From the NCBI GenBank assembly GCA_023151115.1, contig JAKLJP010000023.1:1-64000 (forward strand): a DNA stretch of 64,000 bases. The letters are read 5' to 3'. The position numbers and the translations under genes were made by a program. Below, piece after piece: positions 1 to 8,847 of this stretch. The stretch's first letter is position 1; every line of letters starts with the position of its first letter. The stretch is from Anaerolineae bacterium. GTDB taxonomy: Bacteria > Chloroflexota > Anaerolineae > 4572-78 > J111. The notes under the pieces were generated by a model. The model saw nothing but the letters and a program-made list of their open reading frames with translations, ran no database searches and was not told where the DNA came from.

Positions 1-84
1 AAAAGGGCCAAGTGTGGTATCCAAGCCAAACGTCTCAACGCTGGTTGGGATGAAGACTATCTTCTCAAAGTCTTAAAGTCTTAA
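1..84 (+). CDS. 3' end of an unidentified gene (partial)
   Basis: An open frame runs from the first base to a TAA at 82-84 and gives 27 residues ending DEDYLLKVLKS. The composition (basic and amphipathic, one Trp, one Cys) is compatible with a protein C-terminus, but nothing identifies a family. It ends 115 bases before glnS on the same strand. It could also be chance. Confidence 0.35.
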   Translation, partial: KRAKCGIQAKRLNAGWDEDYLLKVLKS

Positions 85-199
85 CATGCGATTGCCCTAC
101 ACCGTTGATCAACATCTGGCATAGTTTGTAAGAACATGCTACAATATTTCTTCAAAACCTGCTGACCTTATCAACTACGCTACTTGAGGAGAAGAAAGC

Positions 200-1927
200 G
201 TGCCTGTGCTAAATACTGAACTAACTAATACCAAAATACCCGAAACCGGCGCCGCCTCGTCCAACTTCATCCGCGATATCATCAATGAAGACAATCGAAC
301 CGGCAAATACGGGGGACGAGTCCATACCCGCTTTCCCCCGGAACCGAATGGTTACCTGCACATCGGCCACGCCAAATCCATCTGCCTTAACTTTGGCCTG
401 GCCGAAGCTTACGGCGGCAAATGCAACCTGCGCTTCGATGACACCAACCCCACCAAAGAAGAAGTTGAGTATGTTGACTCAATTATGGCCGATGTGCGCT
501 GGCTCGGCTTTGATTGGGAGGACCGGCTCTTTTACGCCTCTGACTACTTCGACCAGCTTTATGAGTGGGCCATCCAGCTCATCAAAAAAGGCAAAGCCTA
601 CGTGGATAGCCTCAGCGCCGAGGAAATCCGCGCCTATCGCGGCACGCTGACCGAGCCGGGCAAAAACAGTCCCTATCGTGACCGCTCGATTGAAGAAAAT
701 CTGGACCTGTTCCAACGGATGCGCGCCGGCGAGTTTCCAGACGGCGCGCATGTTTTACGCGCCAAAATTGATATGTCCTCCGGCAACTTGAACTTCCGTG
801 ATCCGGTTATGTATCGCATCCTCCACGCTACCCATCACCGTACCGGCGACAAGTGGCCCATCTATCCCATGTATGATTGGGCGCACGGCCAATCTGACTC
901 CATCGAGGGTATCACCCACTCCATCTGTACCCTGGAGTTTGAAGACCATCGCCCCCTGTACGATTGGTACATCCGCGAGTTAGGCATTTACGCCCCGCAG
1001 CAAATCGAGTTTGCTCGTCTCAACCTTACTTACACGGTGATGAGCAAACGCAAACTCTTGCAGTTGGTCAAAGATGGTCATGTCCGGGGATGGGATGACC
1101 CGCGCATGCCTACCCTGTCGGGACTGCGCCGGCGTGGCTACACTCCCGAAGCTATTCGCAACTTCTGCGACGAAATCGGCGTGGCCAAAGCCAACAGCAC
1201 TATTCAAATTGCTCGCCTGGAAAACGCCTTGCGCGACGATCTTAACAAACGCGCTCCGCGGGCGATGGCTGTGCTGCGGCCTTTGCGGGTAGTCATTGAT
1301 AACTATCCGGAAGGTTTGGTGGAAGAGATGGACGCGGTCAACAACCCCGAAGACCCCGGCATGGGCGTCCGCAAAGTGCCCTTCTCAAAGGTGCTATACA
1401 TCGAGCAGGATGATTTTCGAGAGGAACCCCCGCCCAAGTATTACCGCCTGTCCCCCGGCCGAGAAGTGCGACTGCGCTATGGTTACTTCATCACTTGTAC
1501 AGAAGTGGTTAAAGACCCCCAAACCGGCGAGGTTATTGAACTGCACTGCACTTATGACCCCCAGACGCGCGGCGGTGATAATCCCCCGGATGGGCGCAAA
1601 GTAAAAGCAACCTTGCACTGGGTTTCCGCCGATCATGCCCTCCCCGCCGAAGTGCGCCTGTACGATCATCTTTTCCTGAAACCCAATCCCGATGAGGTTG
1701 AAGATGGGGCTGATTTTACGGTTAATTTGAATCCCAATTCACTGGAAGTTCTATCCTCTTGCTTTGTCGAGCCGAGTTTAGCCAGCGCCCGGCCGGGAGA
1801 TCGGTATCAGTTTGAGCGTCAGGGCTACTTCTGCGTTGATTTAGACTCTACGCCTGATGCGCTAATCTTCAACCGCACCGTAAAATTGAAAGATAGTTGG
1901 GAAAAAATTGAAAGGACTCAACAATAA
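200..1927 (+). CDS. glnS: Glutaminyl-tRNA synthetase
   Basis: Cytoplasmic class I aminoacyl-tRNA synthetase that charges tRNA-Gln. The 575-residue product is close to the 554 residues of E. coli GlnRS. The HIGH motif is at about residues 54-57 in the context [14 protein letters not shown]. The KMSKS-type loop is VMSKRK at about 280-285. The catalytic Rossmann core is followed by the C-terminal anticodon-binding beta-barrels, which end in the usual [12 protein letters not shown] region. The start is GTG at 200, preceded by a GAGGAGAAG ribosome site, and no better upstream start exists. It stands alone: the next gene has its own leader 82 bases downstream. Confidence 0.97.
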   Translation: MPVLNTELTNTKIPETGAASSNFIRDIINEDNRTGKYGGRVHTRFPPEPNGYLHIGHAKSICLNFGLAEAYGGKCNLRFDDTNPTKEEVEYVDSIMADVRWLGFDWEDRLFYASDYFDQLYEWAIQLIKKGKAYVDSLSAEEIRAYRGTLTEPGKNSPYRDRSIEENLDLFQRMRAGEFPDGAHVLRAKIDMSSGNLNFRDPVMYRILHATHHRTGDKWPIYPMYDWAHGQSDSIEGITHSICTLEFEDHRPLYDWYIRELGIYAPQQIEFARLNLTYTVMSKRKLLQLVKDGHVRGWDDPRMPTLSGLRRRGYTPEAIRNFCDEIGVAKANSTIQIARLENALRDDLNKRAPRAMAVLRPLRVVIDNYPEGLVEEMDAVNNPEDPGMGVRKVPFSKVLYIEQDDFREEPPPKYYRLSPGREVRLRYGYFITCTEVVKDPQTGEVIELHCTYDPQTRGGDNPPDGRKVKATLHWVSADHALPAEVRLYDHLFLKPNPDEVEDGADFTVNLNPNSLEVLSSCFVEPSLASARPGDRYQFERQGYFCVDLDSTPDALIFNRTVKLKDSWEKIERTQQ

Positions 1928-2009
1928 GCAACATAACATTTGATTTTCAATCGTTTTTAGGGTAGAGTTTTGCTATACTATTTCTCTACTATAATGAGAG
2001 GAGTCCCCG

Positions 2010-2807
2010 GTGATCGAAGTAGAAAAAAGAGAATTTGCTGAAAGTGGTCTTCCCTTGCCATCTTCCGAAGATACGGCGGTTAAGCCTCTCTCGGAAACAA
2101 AAAGCGGTGTTTCGCCCAACCCGTGGCTGCTGTTGGTGATCGGGCTGCTCGTGGGTGGTTTAGCCGGTTTTTATCTTTATCCATTGGTCATACCCGAAAC
2201 CATTGTCAATGAGGGTCCGTTGGCTGCTGTGGAAGAGTCCGATCAAATTAACAAGCCGGACCCCCATCAGGCCGTGATGTTGGCCGTGATCGCCGGGGCG
2301 CGCCATTTTCAAGGTGACGAGAATGCGCCCATCACCCTGATCGAATTTGGAGATTTCAACTGCGGCTATTGCGCCAAATGGGCCCACGAAACGCTGCCGC
2401 TTATCAATGAAAAATACATCAAAACCGGCAAAGTGCGGATGGCTTACGTCCATTATCCCATTTTAGGCGACGACTCCATGACCGCTGCCGAGGGAGCCGA
2501 ATGCGCAGCTCAACAGGATAAATTCTGGGATTATCATAACACATTGTATGCCCATCGAGGGATTGGTTTTACTCCGGCCAACTTAACCCAACTGGCCACC
2601 GATTTAGGTCTGGATAAAGCAACCTTTGAACAATGCCTGGCTAATTTTCCAGATCGAACTTCTCTGGAAGAAGATATTCGTCTGGCCCAGGTGATGGGCG
2701 TACGGGGTACCCCCGCCTTTCTGGTAAACGGTGTTCCTTTAGCCGGAGCCTACCCTTATGAAGATTTTGAGCGAGTGATTGAAGGTGTGTTAGCAGGTCA
2801 ATTCTAA
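2010..2807 (+). CDS. Membrane-anchored DsbA/DsbG-like thiol-disulfide oxidoreductase
   Basis: Thioredoxin-fold protein (DSBA/Thioredoxin_4 type) expected to act outside the membrane on protein disulfides. The N-terminus is short and cytoplasmic. One transmembrane segment follows at about 39-61 (WLLLVIGLLVGGLAGF), then the domain with active site C118-G-Y-C121 in FGDFNCGYCAKWAHE and the cis-proline loop RGTPAFLVNG near residue 233. The GTG start at 2010 follows GAGAGGAG at a suitable distance. The bacterial relatives are usually annotated as DsbA family protein or protein-disulfide isomerase. No DsbB/VKOR partner is in the window, so whether it oxidises or isomerises is open. Confidence 0.9.
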   Translation: MIEVEKREFAESGLPLPSSEDTAVKPLSETKSGVSPNPWLLLVIGLLVGGLAGFYLYPLVIPETIVNEGPLAAVEESDQINKPDPHQAVMLAVIAGARHFQGDENAPITLIEFGDFNCGYCAKWAHETLPLINEKYIKTGKVRMAYVHYPILGDDSMTAAEGAECAAQQDKFWDYHNTLYAHRGIGFTPANLTQLATDLGLDKATFEQCLANFPDRTSLEEDIRLAQVMGVRGTPAFLVNGVPLAGAYPYEDFERVIEGVLAGQF

Positions 2808-2889
2808 CCTGTTATCATCTTTCTTGTTTCTTGAACCAGTTTCTCAATTAAGAAACAAGGGTGGAGTATAAAGATTTACGTAAAATTTA

Positions 2890-2918
2890 TTGATTAATTC
2901 AGGAAATTAGAGTAAAAT
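2890..2918 (+). promoter_or_regulatory. Predicted sigma-70-type promoter of the first pilin gene
   Basis: A TTGATT -35 box at 2890-2895 and a TAAAAT -10 box at 2913-2918 are separated by exactly 17 bp. They lie about 50 bases before the first pilin start in AT-rich DNA. Confidence 0.55.
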
Positions 2919-2968
2919 CCTCATAGTTTCATCAATGATAAATCTTGAAGAAAGGAGGTAAATACATC

Positions 2969-3115
2969 ATGTTGTTTCTTCCCCGCGAAGAAGGTCAAGG
3001 TCTCGTAGAATATGCGTTGATTCTGGTTCTTGTCGCTATCGTCGTTATCGCCATTCTGTTGCTGCTTGGCCCGGTCGTTGGCAACGTCTTCAGCAATATC
3101 GTTGGCAACCTCTAA
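2969..3115 (+). CDS. Flp/Fap-type pilin, copy 1
   Basis: A 48-residue prepilin. The leader MLFLPREEG is followed by QGLVEYALILV and one hydrophobic helix. This matches class IVb Flp pilins, which are cut after Gly (here Gly9) and carry Glu-Tyr at mature positions 5 and 6. The C-terminal tail is short (GNVFSNIVGNL). The ribosome site AAAGGAGG is at 2951-2958. The gene is too short for routine ORF calling. A Flp pilin normally needs a TadV-type prepilin peptidase and the Tad secretion ATPase, and none of these is in the window. A near-identical second copy lies 252 bp downstream. Confidence 0.93.
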   Translation: MLFLPREEGQGLVEYALILVLVAIVVIAILLLLGPVVGNVFSNIVGNL

Positions 3116-3149
3116 TTTTTTATTCTTTGAGAAATACTTTATTTTTATT

Positions 3150-3184
3150 AAAAGCCATCAACAGCAATGTTGGTGGCTTTTCTT
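3150..3184 (+). terminator. Hairpin terminator between the two pilin genes
   Basis: A 12-bp stem (AAAGCCATCAAC paired with GTTGGTGGCTTT, one G-T pair) is followed by TCTT and preceded by an A-run. It lies 35 bases after the first pilin stop. Confidence 0.7.
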
Positions 3185-3220
3185 ATCCAAAAAATTATCA
3201 AGAAAGGAGGTAAATACACC

Positions 3221-3367
3221 ATGTTGTTTCTTCCCCGCGAAGAAGGTCAAGGTCTCGTAGAATATGCGTTGATTCTGGTTCTTGTCGCTATCGTCGTTAT
3301 CGCCATTCTGTTGCTGCTTGGCCCGGTTATTGGCAACACCTTTAGCAACATCGTTGGCAACCTCTAA
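3221..3367 (+). CDS. Flp/Fap-type pilin, copy 2
   Basis: A second 48-residue prepilin, identical to copy 1 except for Val-to-Ile and Val-to-Thr changes near the C-terminus (GPVIGNTFSN). The nucleotide match extends upstream through the AAAGGAGG ribosome site, so this is a recent tandem duplication of gene plus leader. It retains the Gly9 cleavage site and Glu5-Tyr6 of the mature pilin. It may be co-transcribed with copy 1 by read-through of the intervening hairpin. Confidence 0.93.
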   Translation: MLFLPREEGQGLVEYALILVLVAIVVIAILLLLGPVIGNTFSNIVGNL

Positions 3368-3400
3368 ATTTATTCATTTCTATGTTATTTTTATATTTTT

Positions 3401-3430
3401 AAAAGCCGCTCAATCGAGCGGCTTTTCTTT
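3401..3430. terminator. Bidirectional hairpin terminator
   Basis: A perfect 11-bp stem (AAAAGCCGCTC paired with GAGCGGCTTTT) with a 4-base loop and T-runs on both sides. It separates pilin copy 2 from the convergent gene that ends at 3431, and can serve both. Confidence 0.85.
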
Positions 3431-5470
3431 TTATAGCAACGATTCCAACTCTTCTACTTCTGTAACTGGCTGTTGACAAGCGAAGCGGTGGCAAACATAA
3501 GCAGTGGCTCGCCCGCCTCGTTTGGGCCGGGCTTCAACTAGCTCAGGATGGCCGGCTGTTTGATTTTCGTCGGTGCAGGCTACGACTTGGTTGGGCCGGT
3601 AGGGGGTCAGGGTTGCATCCAATAGCGCTTTTGTATCCTCGCTGGTCAGTGAGCCAATAACGGCGACTTCTTTCGGCGGGGCGACGGCAAATTCTAGCGC
3701 GCCTAACCAATGGGCGAAGGCTCCCGGATATTGGCTCATCGGCCCTTGCAGTGAAATCAAAGCTTTAACAGCCGGCGTTTCATACCTGACCTGGCCGGTG
3801 TAGGCCGCCAGCATCAGCAGCGTTCGCACGGCCATGCTGTTGCCACAGGGAGTGGCATTGTCTTGCACGCTTTTGGGCCGGATAACCAATTGCTCATGGT
3901 CGTCGGCGGTATCAAAAAAGCCGCCGTTTTCTTCATCCTGAAAATGATCCAAGACCACATCCATCAAGGCACGGGCTTGTTGAAACCAGCGCGGGTTGAA
4001 GGTGGTTTGGTACAGAGCGAGCAGGCCGTCGGCATAAAAGGCGTAATCTTCAAGATTGCCCATTAATTTGGCCTGCCCCGGCGATTCTTTCCAGATGCGG
4101 AACAGCCGGTTCTCTTTCAACATGGTTGACAAAATAAATTCGGCGTTGTGGATAGCCGCTTCTCTATAATCTGGACGATGGAGGACTCGTGCCGCCTCGG
4201 CAAAAGCCGCCAGCATCAGGCCGTTCCAGGCGGTGATAATCTTCTCGTCACGGCCCGGCTTGACTCGTTTCTCGCGCTCGATAAATAATTTTTTCCGGCC
4301 CCGACTGAGAATGTCTTCCAGTTGGTCAAGGGTTAGATTTAAATTCTGGGAGACTTGCTCCAGGGGCGTGGGAAGGTTGAGAATAGATTTGCCTTCGAAG
4401 TTTCCCCCCGGCGTGACATCATAAGCCGCGCAGAAAATCCGGCTTTCTTCCTCACCCAGAATGGCTTTGATTTCGGCGGGCGTCCAAAGGAAAAATTTAC
4501 CTTCTTCACCCTCACTGTCGGCATCCTGGGTGGAATAAAACCCGCCGGCAGGATGCGTCATTTCGCGGATAACGTAATCAAGGGTTTCTTCAACAATGCG
4601 GCGATAGAAGGGCTGGCCGGTAAGTTGATAGGTGTGCAGGTAAAGTCGAGCCAGGAGGGCGTTATCATACAGCATTTTTTCAAAGTGGGGCACCAGCCAG
4701 ATGCTATCTACTGAGTAGCGATGAAAACCACCGCCAAGCTGATCATACATCCCGCCCTGAGCCATTTTGTGAAGGGTCAGCTCAACCATATCTAACGAGC
4801 TGGCCCGTTTATTGCGGTAATAGGAACGCAGTAAAAAATCATAGGTCATCGGCTGGGGAAATTTGGGAGCTTGGCTAAATCCGCCATTGGTCCGGTCGAA
4901 GGTGCGGCTTAAGGCTTGCAAGGCCAGTTCGGGCACGGCCGGGTCCAACGAACCCTCCCCTTGTAGGGCCAGGCCCATGCCCATACGCGACAATAGCGCT
5001 GTCCCATTATTGCGGACATCGTTTTTTTGATGATGATAAACGTGGGCGATACTTTTTAACACCTGTTCAAAGCTGGGCATACCGTGACGCGGCGTGGGCG
5101 GGAAGTATGTGCCGCCGTAAAAAGGTACTCCATCCGGCGTGAGAAAAACACTCATCGGCCAACCGCCGTGCCCGCTGATAGCTACCACTGCATCCATATA
5201 AATCGAGTCGAGATCGGGCCGTTCTTCCCGGTCAACCTTGATATTGATAAAGTGTTCATTCATCAGGGTGGCAGTTTGTTCATTCTCAAAGCTTTCGTGT
5301 TCCATCACATGGCACCAGTGGCAGGCGGAATAGCCAATGCTGAGGAAGATGGGTTTGTCTTCGGCTTTGGCCTTGCGGAGCGCTTCTTCGCCCCAGGGAT
5401 ACCAATCCACCGGATTGTTAGCGTGTTGCAGCAAATACGGACTGCTTTCGTGGGCTAATCTATTCGGCAC
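3431..5470 (-). CDS. Thioredoxin-domain protein of the YyaL/SPATA20 (DUF255) family
   Basis: A long cytoplasmic protein of unclear biochemical role. An N-terminal DUF255 thioredoxin-like domain begins [21 protein letters not shown] and contains a CHWC motif at residues 50-53. It is followed by an (alpha/alpha)6-barrel resembling six-hairpin glycosidases. With a GTG start at 5470, preceded by AAAGGAG at good spacing, it has 679 residues, the normal family length. The open frame continues 56 codons upstream, but that part reads through a palindrome and looks non-coding. The product ends at the bidirectional terminator. Confidence 0.92.
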   Translation of the reverse strand: MPNRLAHESSPYLLQHANNPVDWYPWGEEALRKAKAEDKPIFLSIGYSACHWCHVMEHESFENEQTATLMNEHFINIKVDREERPDLDSIYMDAVVAISGHGGWPMSVFLTPDGVPFYGGTYFPPTPRHGMPSFEQVLKSIAHVYHHQKNDVRNNGTALLSRMGMGLALQGEGSLDPAVPELALQALSRTFDRTNGGFSQAPKFPQPMTYDFLLRSYYRNKRASSLDMVELTLHKMAQGGMYDQLGGGFHRYSVDSIWLVPHFEKMLYDNALLARLYLHTYQLTGQPFYRRIVEETLDYVIREMTHPAGGFYSTQDADSEGEEGKFFLWTPAEIKAILGEEESRIFCAAYDVTPGGNFEGKSILNLPTPLEQVSQNLNLTLDQLEDILSRGRKKLFIEREKRVKPGRDEKIITAWNGLMLAAFAEAARVLHRPDYREAAIHNAEFILSTMLKENRLFRIWKESPGQAKLMGNLEDYAFYADGLLALYQTTFNPRWFQQARALMDVVLDHFQDEENGGFFDTADDHEQLVIRPKSVQDNATPCGNSMAVRTLLMLAAYTGQVRYETPAVKALISLQGPMSQYPGAFAHWLGALEFAVAPPKEVAVIGSLTSEDTKALLDATLTPYRPNQVVACTDENQTAGHPELVEARPKRGGRATAYVCHRFACQQPVTEVEELESLL

Positions 5471-5596
5471 AACAGTCTCCTTTTTTATAAAAATGATTAT
5501 AAAAATTCGAGGAAAGTATAGCAGTAAAGGGACGGGTTGTAAATTAAGACGCATATTTGAGACTTTGCTGGTTTCGGGGTAAACTCCATGAGGATT

Positions 5597-5667
5597 AATT
5601 GTGAATTGTGAATGATGAATTGTGAATGATTTTTTCATTCACAATTCACAATTCATCATTTACAATT
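5597..5667. repeat. Intergenic long hairpin built of AATTGTGAAT words
   Basis: Two arms of about 30 bases made of repeated AATTGTGAAT/ATTCACAATT words surround a short T-run between divergent genes. It can form a long hairpin. It is one of several word-repeat hairpins in this window. Confidence 0.75.
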
Positions 5668-5678
5668 AGTGAGGTGCT

Positions 5679-5918
5679 ATGGCTCGATTTGAGTATATGA
5701 TTTGCACGTCGCAGTTGATGCGAGTTACCTTTGTCAATGGCCGCTGGCAAGGGGAGTTAGGCCCAGATTCACCGGGCGCGTTGGAAACCTGTCCCGACTT
5801 GTGGGAGTTTTTGCAGCGGGTTGGAAATAGCGGCTGGGAGTTGGTTTCGGTGACATCCGACCCGGTGGAGGGAGAAGCTATTTTGACAACATTATTTTTA
5901 AAGCGAGAGAAGGTTTGA
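5679..5918 (+). CDS. Small DUF4177-like protein
   Basis: A 79-residue soluble protein of unknown function. It has the typical DUF4177 pattern: N-terminal strand FEYMICTSQL, helix DLWEFLQRVGNSGWELVSV and C-terminal strand ending LFLKREKV. It overlaps the next gene by one base (TGATG), so the two are probably co-translated. Its small size and lack of a signal suggest a cytoplasmic role. Confidence 0.75.
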   Translation: MARFEYMICTSQLMRVTFVNGRWQGELGPDSPGALETCPDLWEFLQRVGNSGWELVSVTSDPVEGEAILTTLFLKREKV

Positions 5919-7423
5919 TGAGAGGATTAAAACAGTTATTGTTGGGATGTAGTTTGCTAATTTTTATCACGGCCTGCGGGACAGGCCAGGCCAGTAGACT
6001 TGAGTCTACCCCTACCGCTGTAGTTCAAACTGAGGCGACCCTTCCCGCCACACCTCTGCCCGCAACGACGACTCCTGAGCCGCCGACTTCAACCCCTGCG
6101 CCCACTTCCGCACCCACCGAGGCGTCAACGGTTCAAGCCGTTGAACCCGCTCCACCCCCTGAAGAACCCATCCAGCCGACCACAGAGCCGGCAGAACCGA
6201 GCCTGTTAGCCACTGACGAGCCGCTGCCCACGCAAGAGCCGGAGCCGCCCACCCCCGCCCCCCCCGAAGCGGTGCTGCCGACCGATGAAGCCCCGCCGCC
6301 GACAGCCGAACTGCCGCCCGCGGATCTGCCAGCGGCAATGGGGACGTTAGCCCTGGATGAACTGAACATCCAGTTCATTCCGGTAGCCAGCGGTTTTACC
6401 AAGCCGCTCTACCTGACCCACGCCGGGGATGGCAGCGGCCGCCTGTTTGTCGTCGAGCAGGCGGGCCGGATTCTGGTGCTCAAGGCGGATCAGGTTAATC
6501 CAGCGCCGTTCCTCGATATTGTGTCTATTGTCGGTTCTGATGCCAATGAACAGGGCTTATTGAGCGTGGCATTTCACCCAGATTATGCCAGCAATGGGTT
6601 CTTTTTTGTCAATTACACCGATAAACAGGGCGACACGGTGATTGCCCGCTACAGCGTGTCCGATAACCCTGATGCCGCCGACCCCGACAGCGCCAAGATT
6701 TTGCTGACCATTGACCAGCCTTACGCCAACCACAATGGAGGGCAGCTTGTCTTTGGCCCCGACGGCTATCTTTACATTGGCATGGGCGACGGCGGCGCGG
6801 CCAACGACCCGCACAATAACGGCCAGAGTTTGGACACGTTGCTGGGTAAAATTTTGCGGCTTGACGTTGACAACGGTGACCCTTACGGAATTCCGGCCGA
6901 TAATCCGTTTGCCACCAATGGCCAGGGCAACCCCGAAATCTGGTCTTACGGCTGGCGCAACCCCTGGCGTTTCTCCTTTGACCGGGCCACCGACGATATG
7001 TATATTGCCGATGTCGGCCAAAATCAGTATGAGGAAATTCATGTGGAATTGGCCGGTACACCCGGCGGCCAGAATTACGGCTGGCGTATTATGGAAGGAA
7101 GTCACTGCTTTGAAGGTGACTGCGACCCGTCCAGCCAGGGTCTGGTTCTACCCATCGCCGAATATGATCACGGCCAGGGCTGCTCGGTGACGGGTGGTTA
7201 CGTTTACCGGGGCAGCCAATTTCCGGCGCTGAACGGCGTTTACTTTTATGGAGACTATTGTTCTGGCTTGATCTGGGGGCTGCGCCGGGAGGCTGACGGC
7301 AGTTGGTCTCAATCAGAACTGGCCTCCAGCGGCTACACTATTAGCTCTTTCGGCCAGGATGAGGCCGGCGAAGTTTATCTGGTCAACCACAGCAGCGGGG
7401 AGATTTTCCAGATAGGGAATTAA
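5918..7423 (+). CDS. Secreted PQQ-type sugar dehydrogenase-like lipoprotein (GSDH beta-propeller)
   Basis: A predicted lipoprotein with a signal peptide ending in the lipobox ITAC at Cys20. A Pro/Thr/Glu-rich stalk follows from about 27 to 135, then a six-bladed glucose/sorbosone dehydrogenase domain. Family signatures are GDGSGRLFVVEQAG, GDGGAANDPHNNGQ, WSYGWRNPWRFSFD and YIADVGQNQYEEI. Relatives (YliI/Asd type) oxidise aldoses with PQQ or bind Ca2+ without a proven substrate. The ATG at 5918 overlaps the upstream stop by one base. A TTG just before it is an alternative start. A terminator follows the stop. Confidence 0.9.
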   Translation: MRGLKQLLLGCSLLIFITACGTGQASRLESTPTAVVQTEATLPATPLPATTTPEPPTSTPAPTSAPTEASTVQAVEPAPPPEEPIQPTTEPAEPSLLATDEPLPTQEPEPPTPAPPEAVLPTDEAPPPTAELPPADLPAAMGTLALDELNIQFIPVASGFTKPLYLTHAGDGSGRLFVVEQAGRILVLKADQVNPAPFLDIVSIVGSDANEQGLLSVAFHPDYASNGFFFVNYTDKQGDTVIARYSVSDNPDAADPDSAKILLTIDQPYANHNGGQLVFGPDGYLYIGMGDGGAANDPHNNGQSLDTLLGKILRLDVDNGDPYGIPADNPFATNGQGNPEIWSYGWRNPWRFSFDRATDDMYIADVGQNQYEEIHVELAGTPGGQNYGWRIMEGSHCFEGDCDPSSQGLVLPIAEYDHGQGCSVTGGYVYRGSQFPALNGVYFYGDYCSGLIWGLRREADGSWSQSELASSGYTISSFGQDEAGEVYLVNHSSGEIFQIGN

Positions 7424-7430
7424 TTTTTTG

Positions 7431-7470
7431 GACCCTAAGGGCCTCCGAGACCTTTAGGGTCTTTTTCTTT
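7431..7470 (+). terminator. Rho-independent terminator
   Basis: A GACCCTAAGG stem pairs with CCTTTAGGGTC (one bulge) and is followed by TTTTTCTTTTTC. It lies directly after the dehydrogenase stop. Confidence 0.8.
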
Positions 7471-7490
7471 TTCTAATAAGGTGTATCCTC

Positions 7491-8648
7491 ATGCTCAACT
7501 CGAAACCGGCCGAGAATAGTATGATCCTCATAGTCATCAACACCACCAGTACCCTGGGTGTTTTGTTCGAATATCTGCGCGGGTTTGGTTTCAAAGTGAT
7601 GGTAGCCAGCGACGGTGAAAGCGCCTTGTCCACCGTTGAACACATCAAACCTGACATCATTTTACTGGATGTCGTTCTGCCAGGAATTGACGGCTTCGAG
7701 ACCTGCCGCCGCTTGAAGGCCAGCGAAACCACTCACCATATTCCGGTCATTTTTATTACCGCCCAGGCCAATACTGTAGACAAGGTGCGCGGCTTTGCCC
7801 TCGGTGCGGTGGATTACATTACCCGACCGATCCAATCCGAAGAAGTATTGGCCCGCCTGAAGACCCATCTGACCCTGCAACAGTTACAACTGACCCTGGC
7901 CGAACAGAACACGCGGCTGCAAGCGGAGATTGCCGAGCGCGAGAAGTTGATTGAAGAGTTGGATGCTTTTGCCCACACCGTCGCCCATGACCTCAAAAAC
8001 CCACTGGGGGTAACTATCAATTACGCCACCTTTTTGCAGAAATACTTCGATAAATTGTCCCCCGACGAGCTAAAAAATCGGCTGGATTTGATTGCCCGCA
8101 ACGGTCAAAAAATGAATAACATCATTAACGAACTGCTGCTGCTGGCCAGCATCCGTACCGAAGAGATAGATGCGCAGCCGCTTGAAATGGCCGAAATTGT
8201 GGCCGAGGTCCAGAGCCGGTTGGCTTTTATGATTGAAGAATACGAGGCCAAAGTAATTACCCCGGAAACCGATTGGCCTGTTGCCTGGGGCTATGGTCCC
8301 TGGGTAGAAGAGGTTTGGACCAATTACCTGAGCAACGCCATCAAATATGGCGGGCAGCCGCCGTGTGTGGAGTTAGGTAGCACCATCGTGGAAGGCGGCG
8401 GTTTGGTTCAGTTTTGGGTGCGTGACAATGGGCGTGGTCTGACTCCGGTGGAGCAAAGCCAGTTATTTATCCCCTTCACCCGCCTTAGCCAGGCCAATGT
8501 CGAGGGGCACGGCCTGGGATTATCTATTGTCCAGCGGATTGTGGAGAAGTTGGGCGGTACAGTCGGCGTTGAGAGCGAAGGTGTGCCAGGCCGGGGCAGT
8601 ACCTTCAGTTTTACACTTCCCCAAAGTAACCCCAAAATCGAAAGTTGA
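7491..8648 (+). CDS. Receiver-histidine kinase hybrid with a degenerate receiver
   Basis: A soluble 385-residue sensor kinase. An N-terminal receiver-like domain (about 12-130) is joined by a coiled coil to HisKA with phospho-acceptor His166 (AHDLKNPLG). The HATPase_c domain has N-box NAIKYG, DNGRGL and GHGLGLSIVQRI. The receiver keeps the phospho-acceptor Asp60 (LLDVVLPGIDG). The acidic pair after beta-1 is replaced (ILIVINTTS instead of the usual ILIVDD), and the conserved Lys of DYxxKP is Arg (DYITRPI). Phosphorylation of this receiver is therefore doubtful. The start is ATG 7491, after AAGGTG. No dedicated response regulator adjoins it, so it might feed the regulator at 10138. Confidence 0.9.
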   Translation: MLNSKPAENSMILIVINTTSTLGVLFEYLRGFGFKVMVASDGESALSTVEHIKPDIILLDVVLPGIDGFETCRRLKASETTHHIPVIFITAQANTVDKVRGFALGAVDYITRPIQSEEVLARLKTHLTLQQLQLTLAEQNTRLQAEIAEREKLIEELDAFAHTVAHDLKNPLGVTINYATFLQKYFDKLSPDELKNRLDLIARNGQKMNNIINELLLLASIRTEEIDAQPLEMAEIVAEVQSRLAFMIEEYEAKVITPETDWPVAWGYGPWVEEVWTNYLSNAIKYGGQPPCVELGSTIVEGGGLVQFWVRDNGRGLTPVEQSQLFIPFTRLSQANVEGHGLGLSIVQRIVEKLGGTVGVESEGVPGRGSTFSFTLPQSNPKIES

Positions 8649-8677
8649 GTTGCTACAGGGGCATTTGATTAAAATAT

Positions 8678-8721
8678 TTTCATTAAAAATTCATTGGTTC
8701 TTCATTAACTGTAGCTATACT
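8678..8721 (+). promoter_or_regulatory. Candidate OmpR/PhoB-type operator and promoter, site 1
   Basis: Three direct repeats with core TTCATT have their TCA triplets at 8680, 8691 and 8702, an exact 11-bp period. A -10 box TATACT lies at 8716-8721, 14 bp from the last TCA, and there is no good -35 box. The site is upstream of the cyclase-regulator-kinase operon. PhoB-family regulators bind such 11-bp tandem repeats in place of a -35 element. The same layout recurs at 12445 and 18653. Confidence 0.6.
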
Positions 8722-8847
8722 CTCCATTAAACGAGCCAGTCATATACAGTGAGCTATTCTGGCTCTAAAGCCCAAAATTTCCCCAATGGCTGAGACAACC
8801 CCAGACCATCTTCGGGATCATTATCGTCCTCGTCCAGGAGTCACTTG

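Noticed and set aside
5471..5638. A longer N-terminus for the YyaL-like gene
   Set aside because: These 56 codons read through the intergenic palindrome. GTG 5470 has a good ribosome site and family homology starts right after it.
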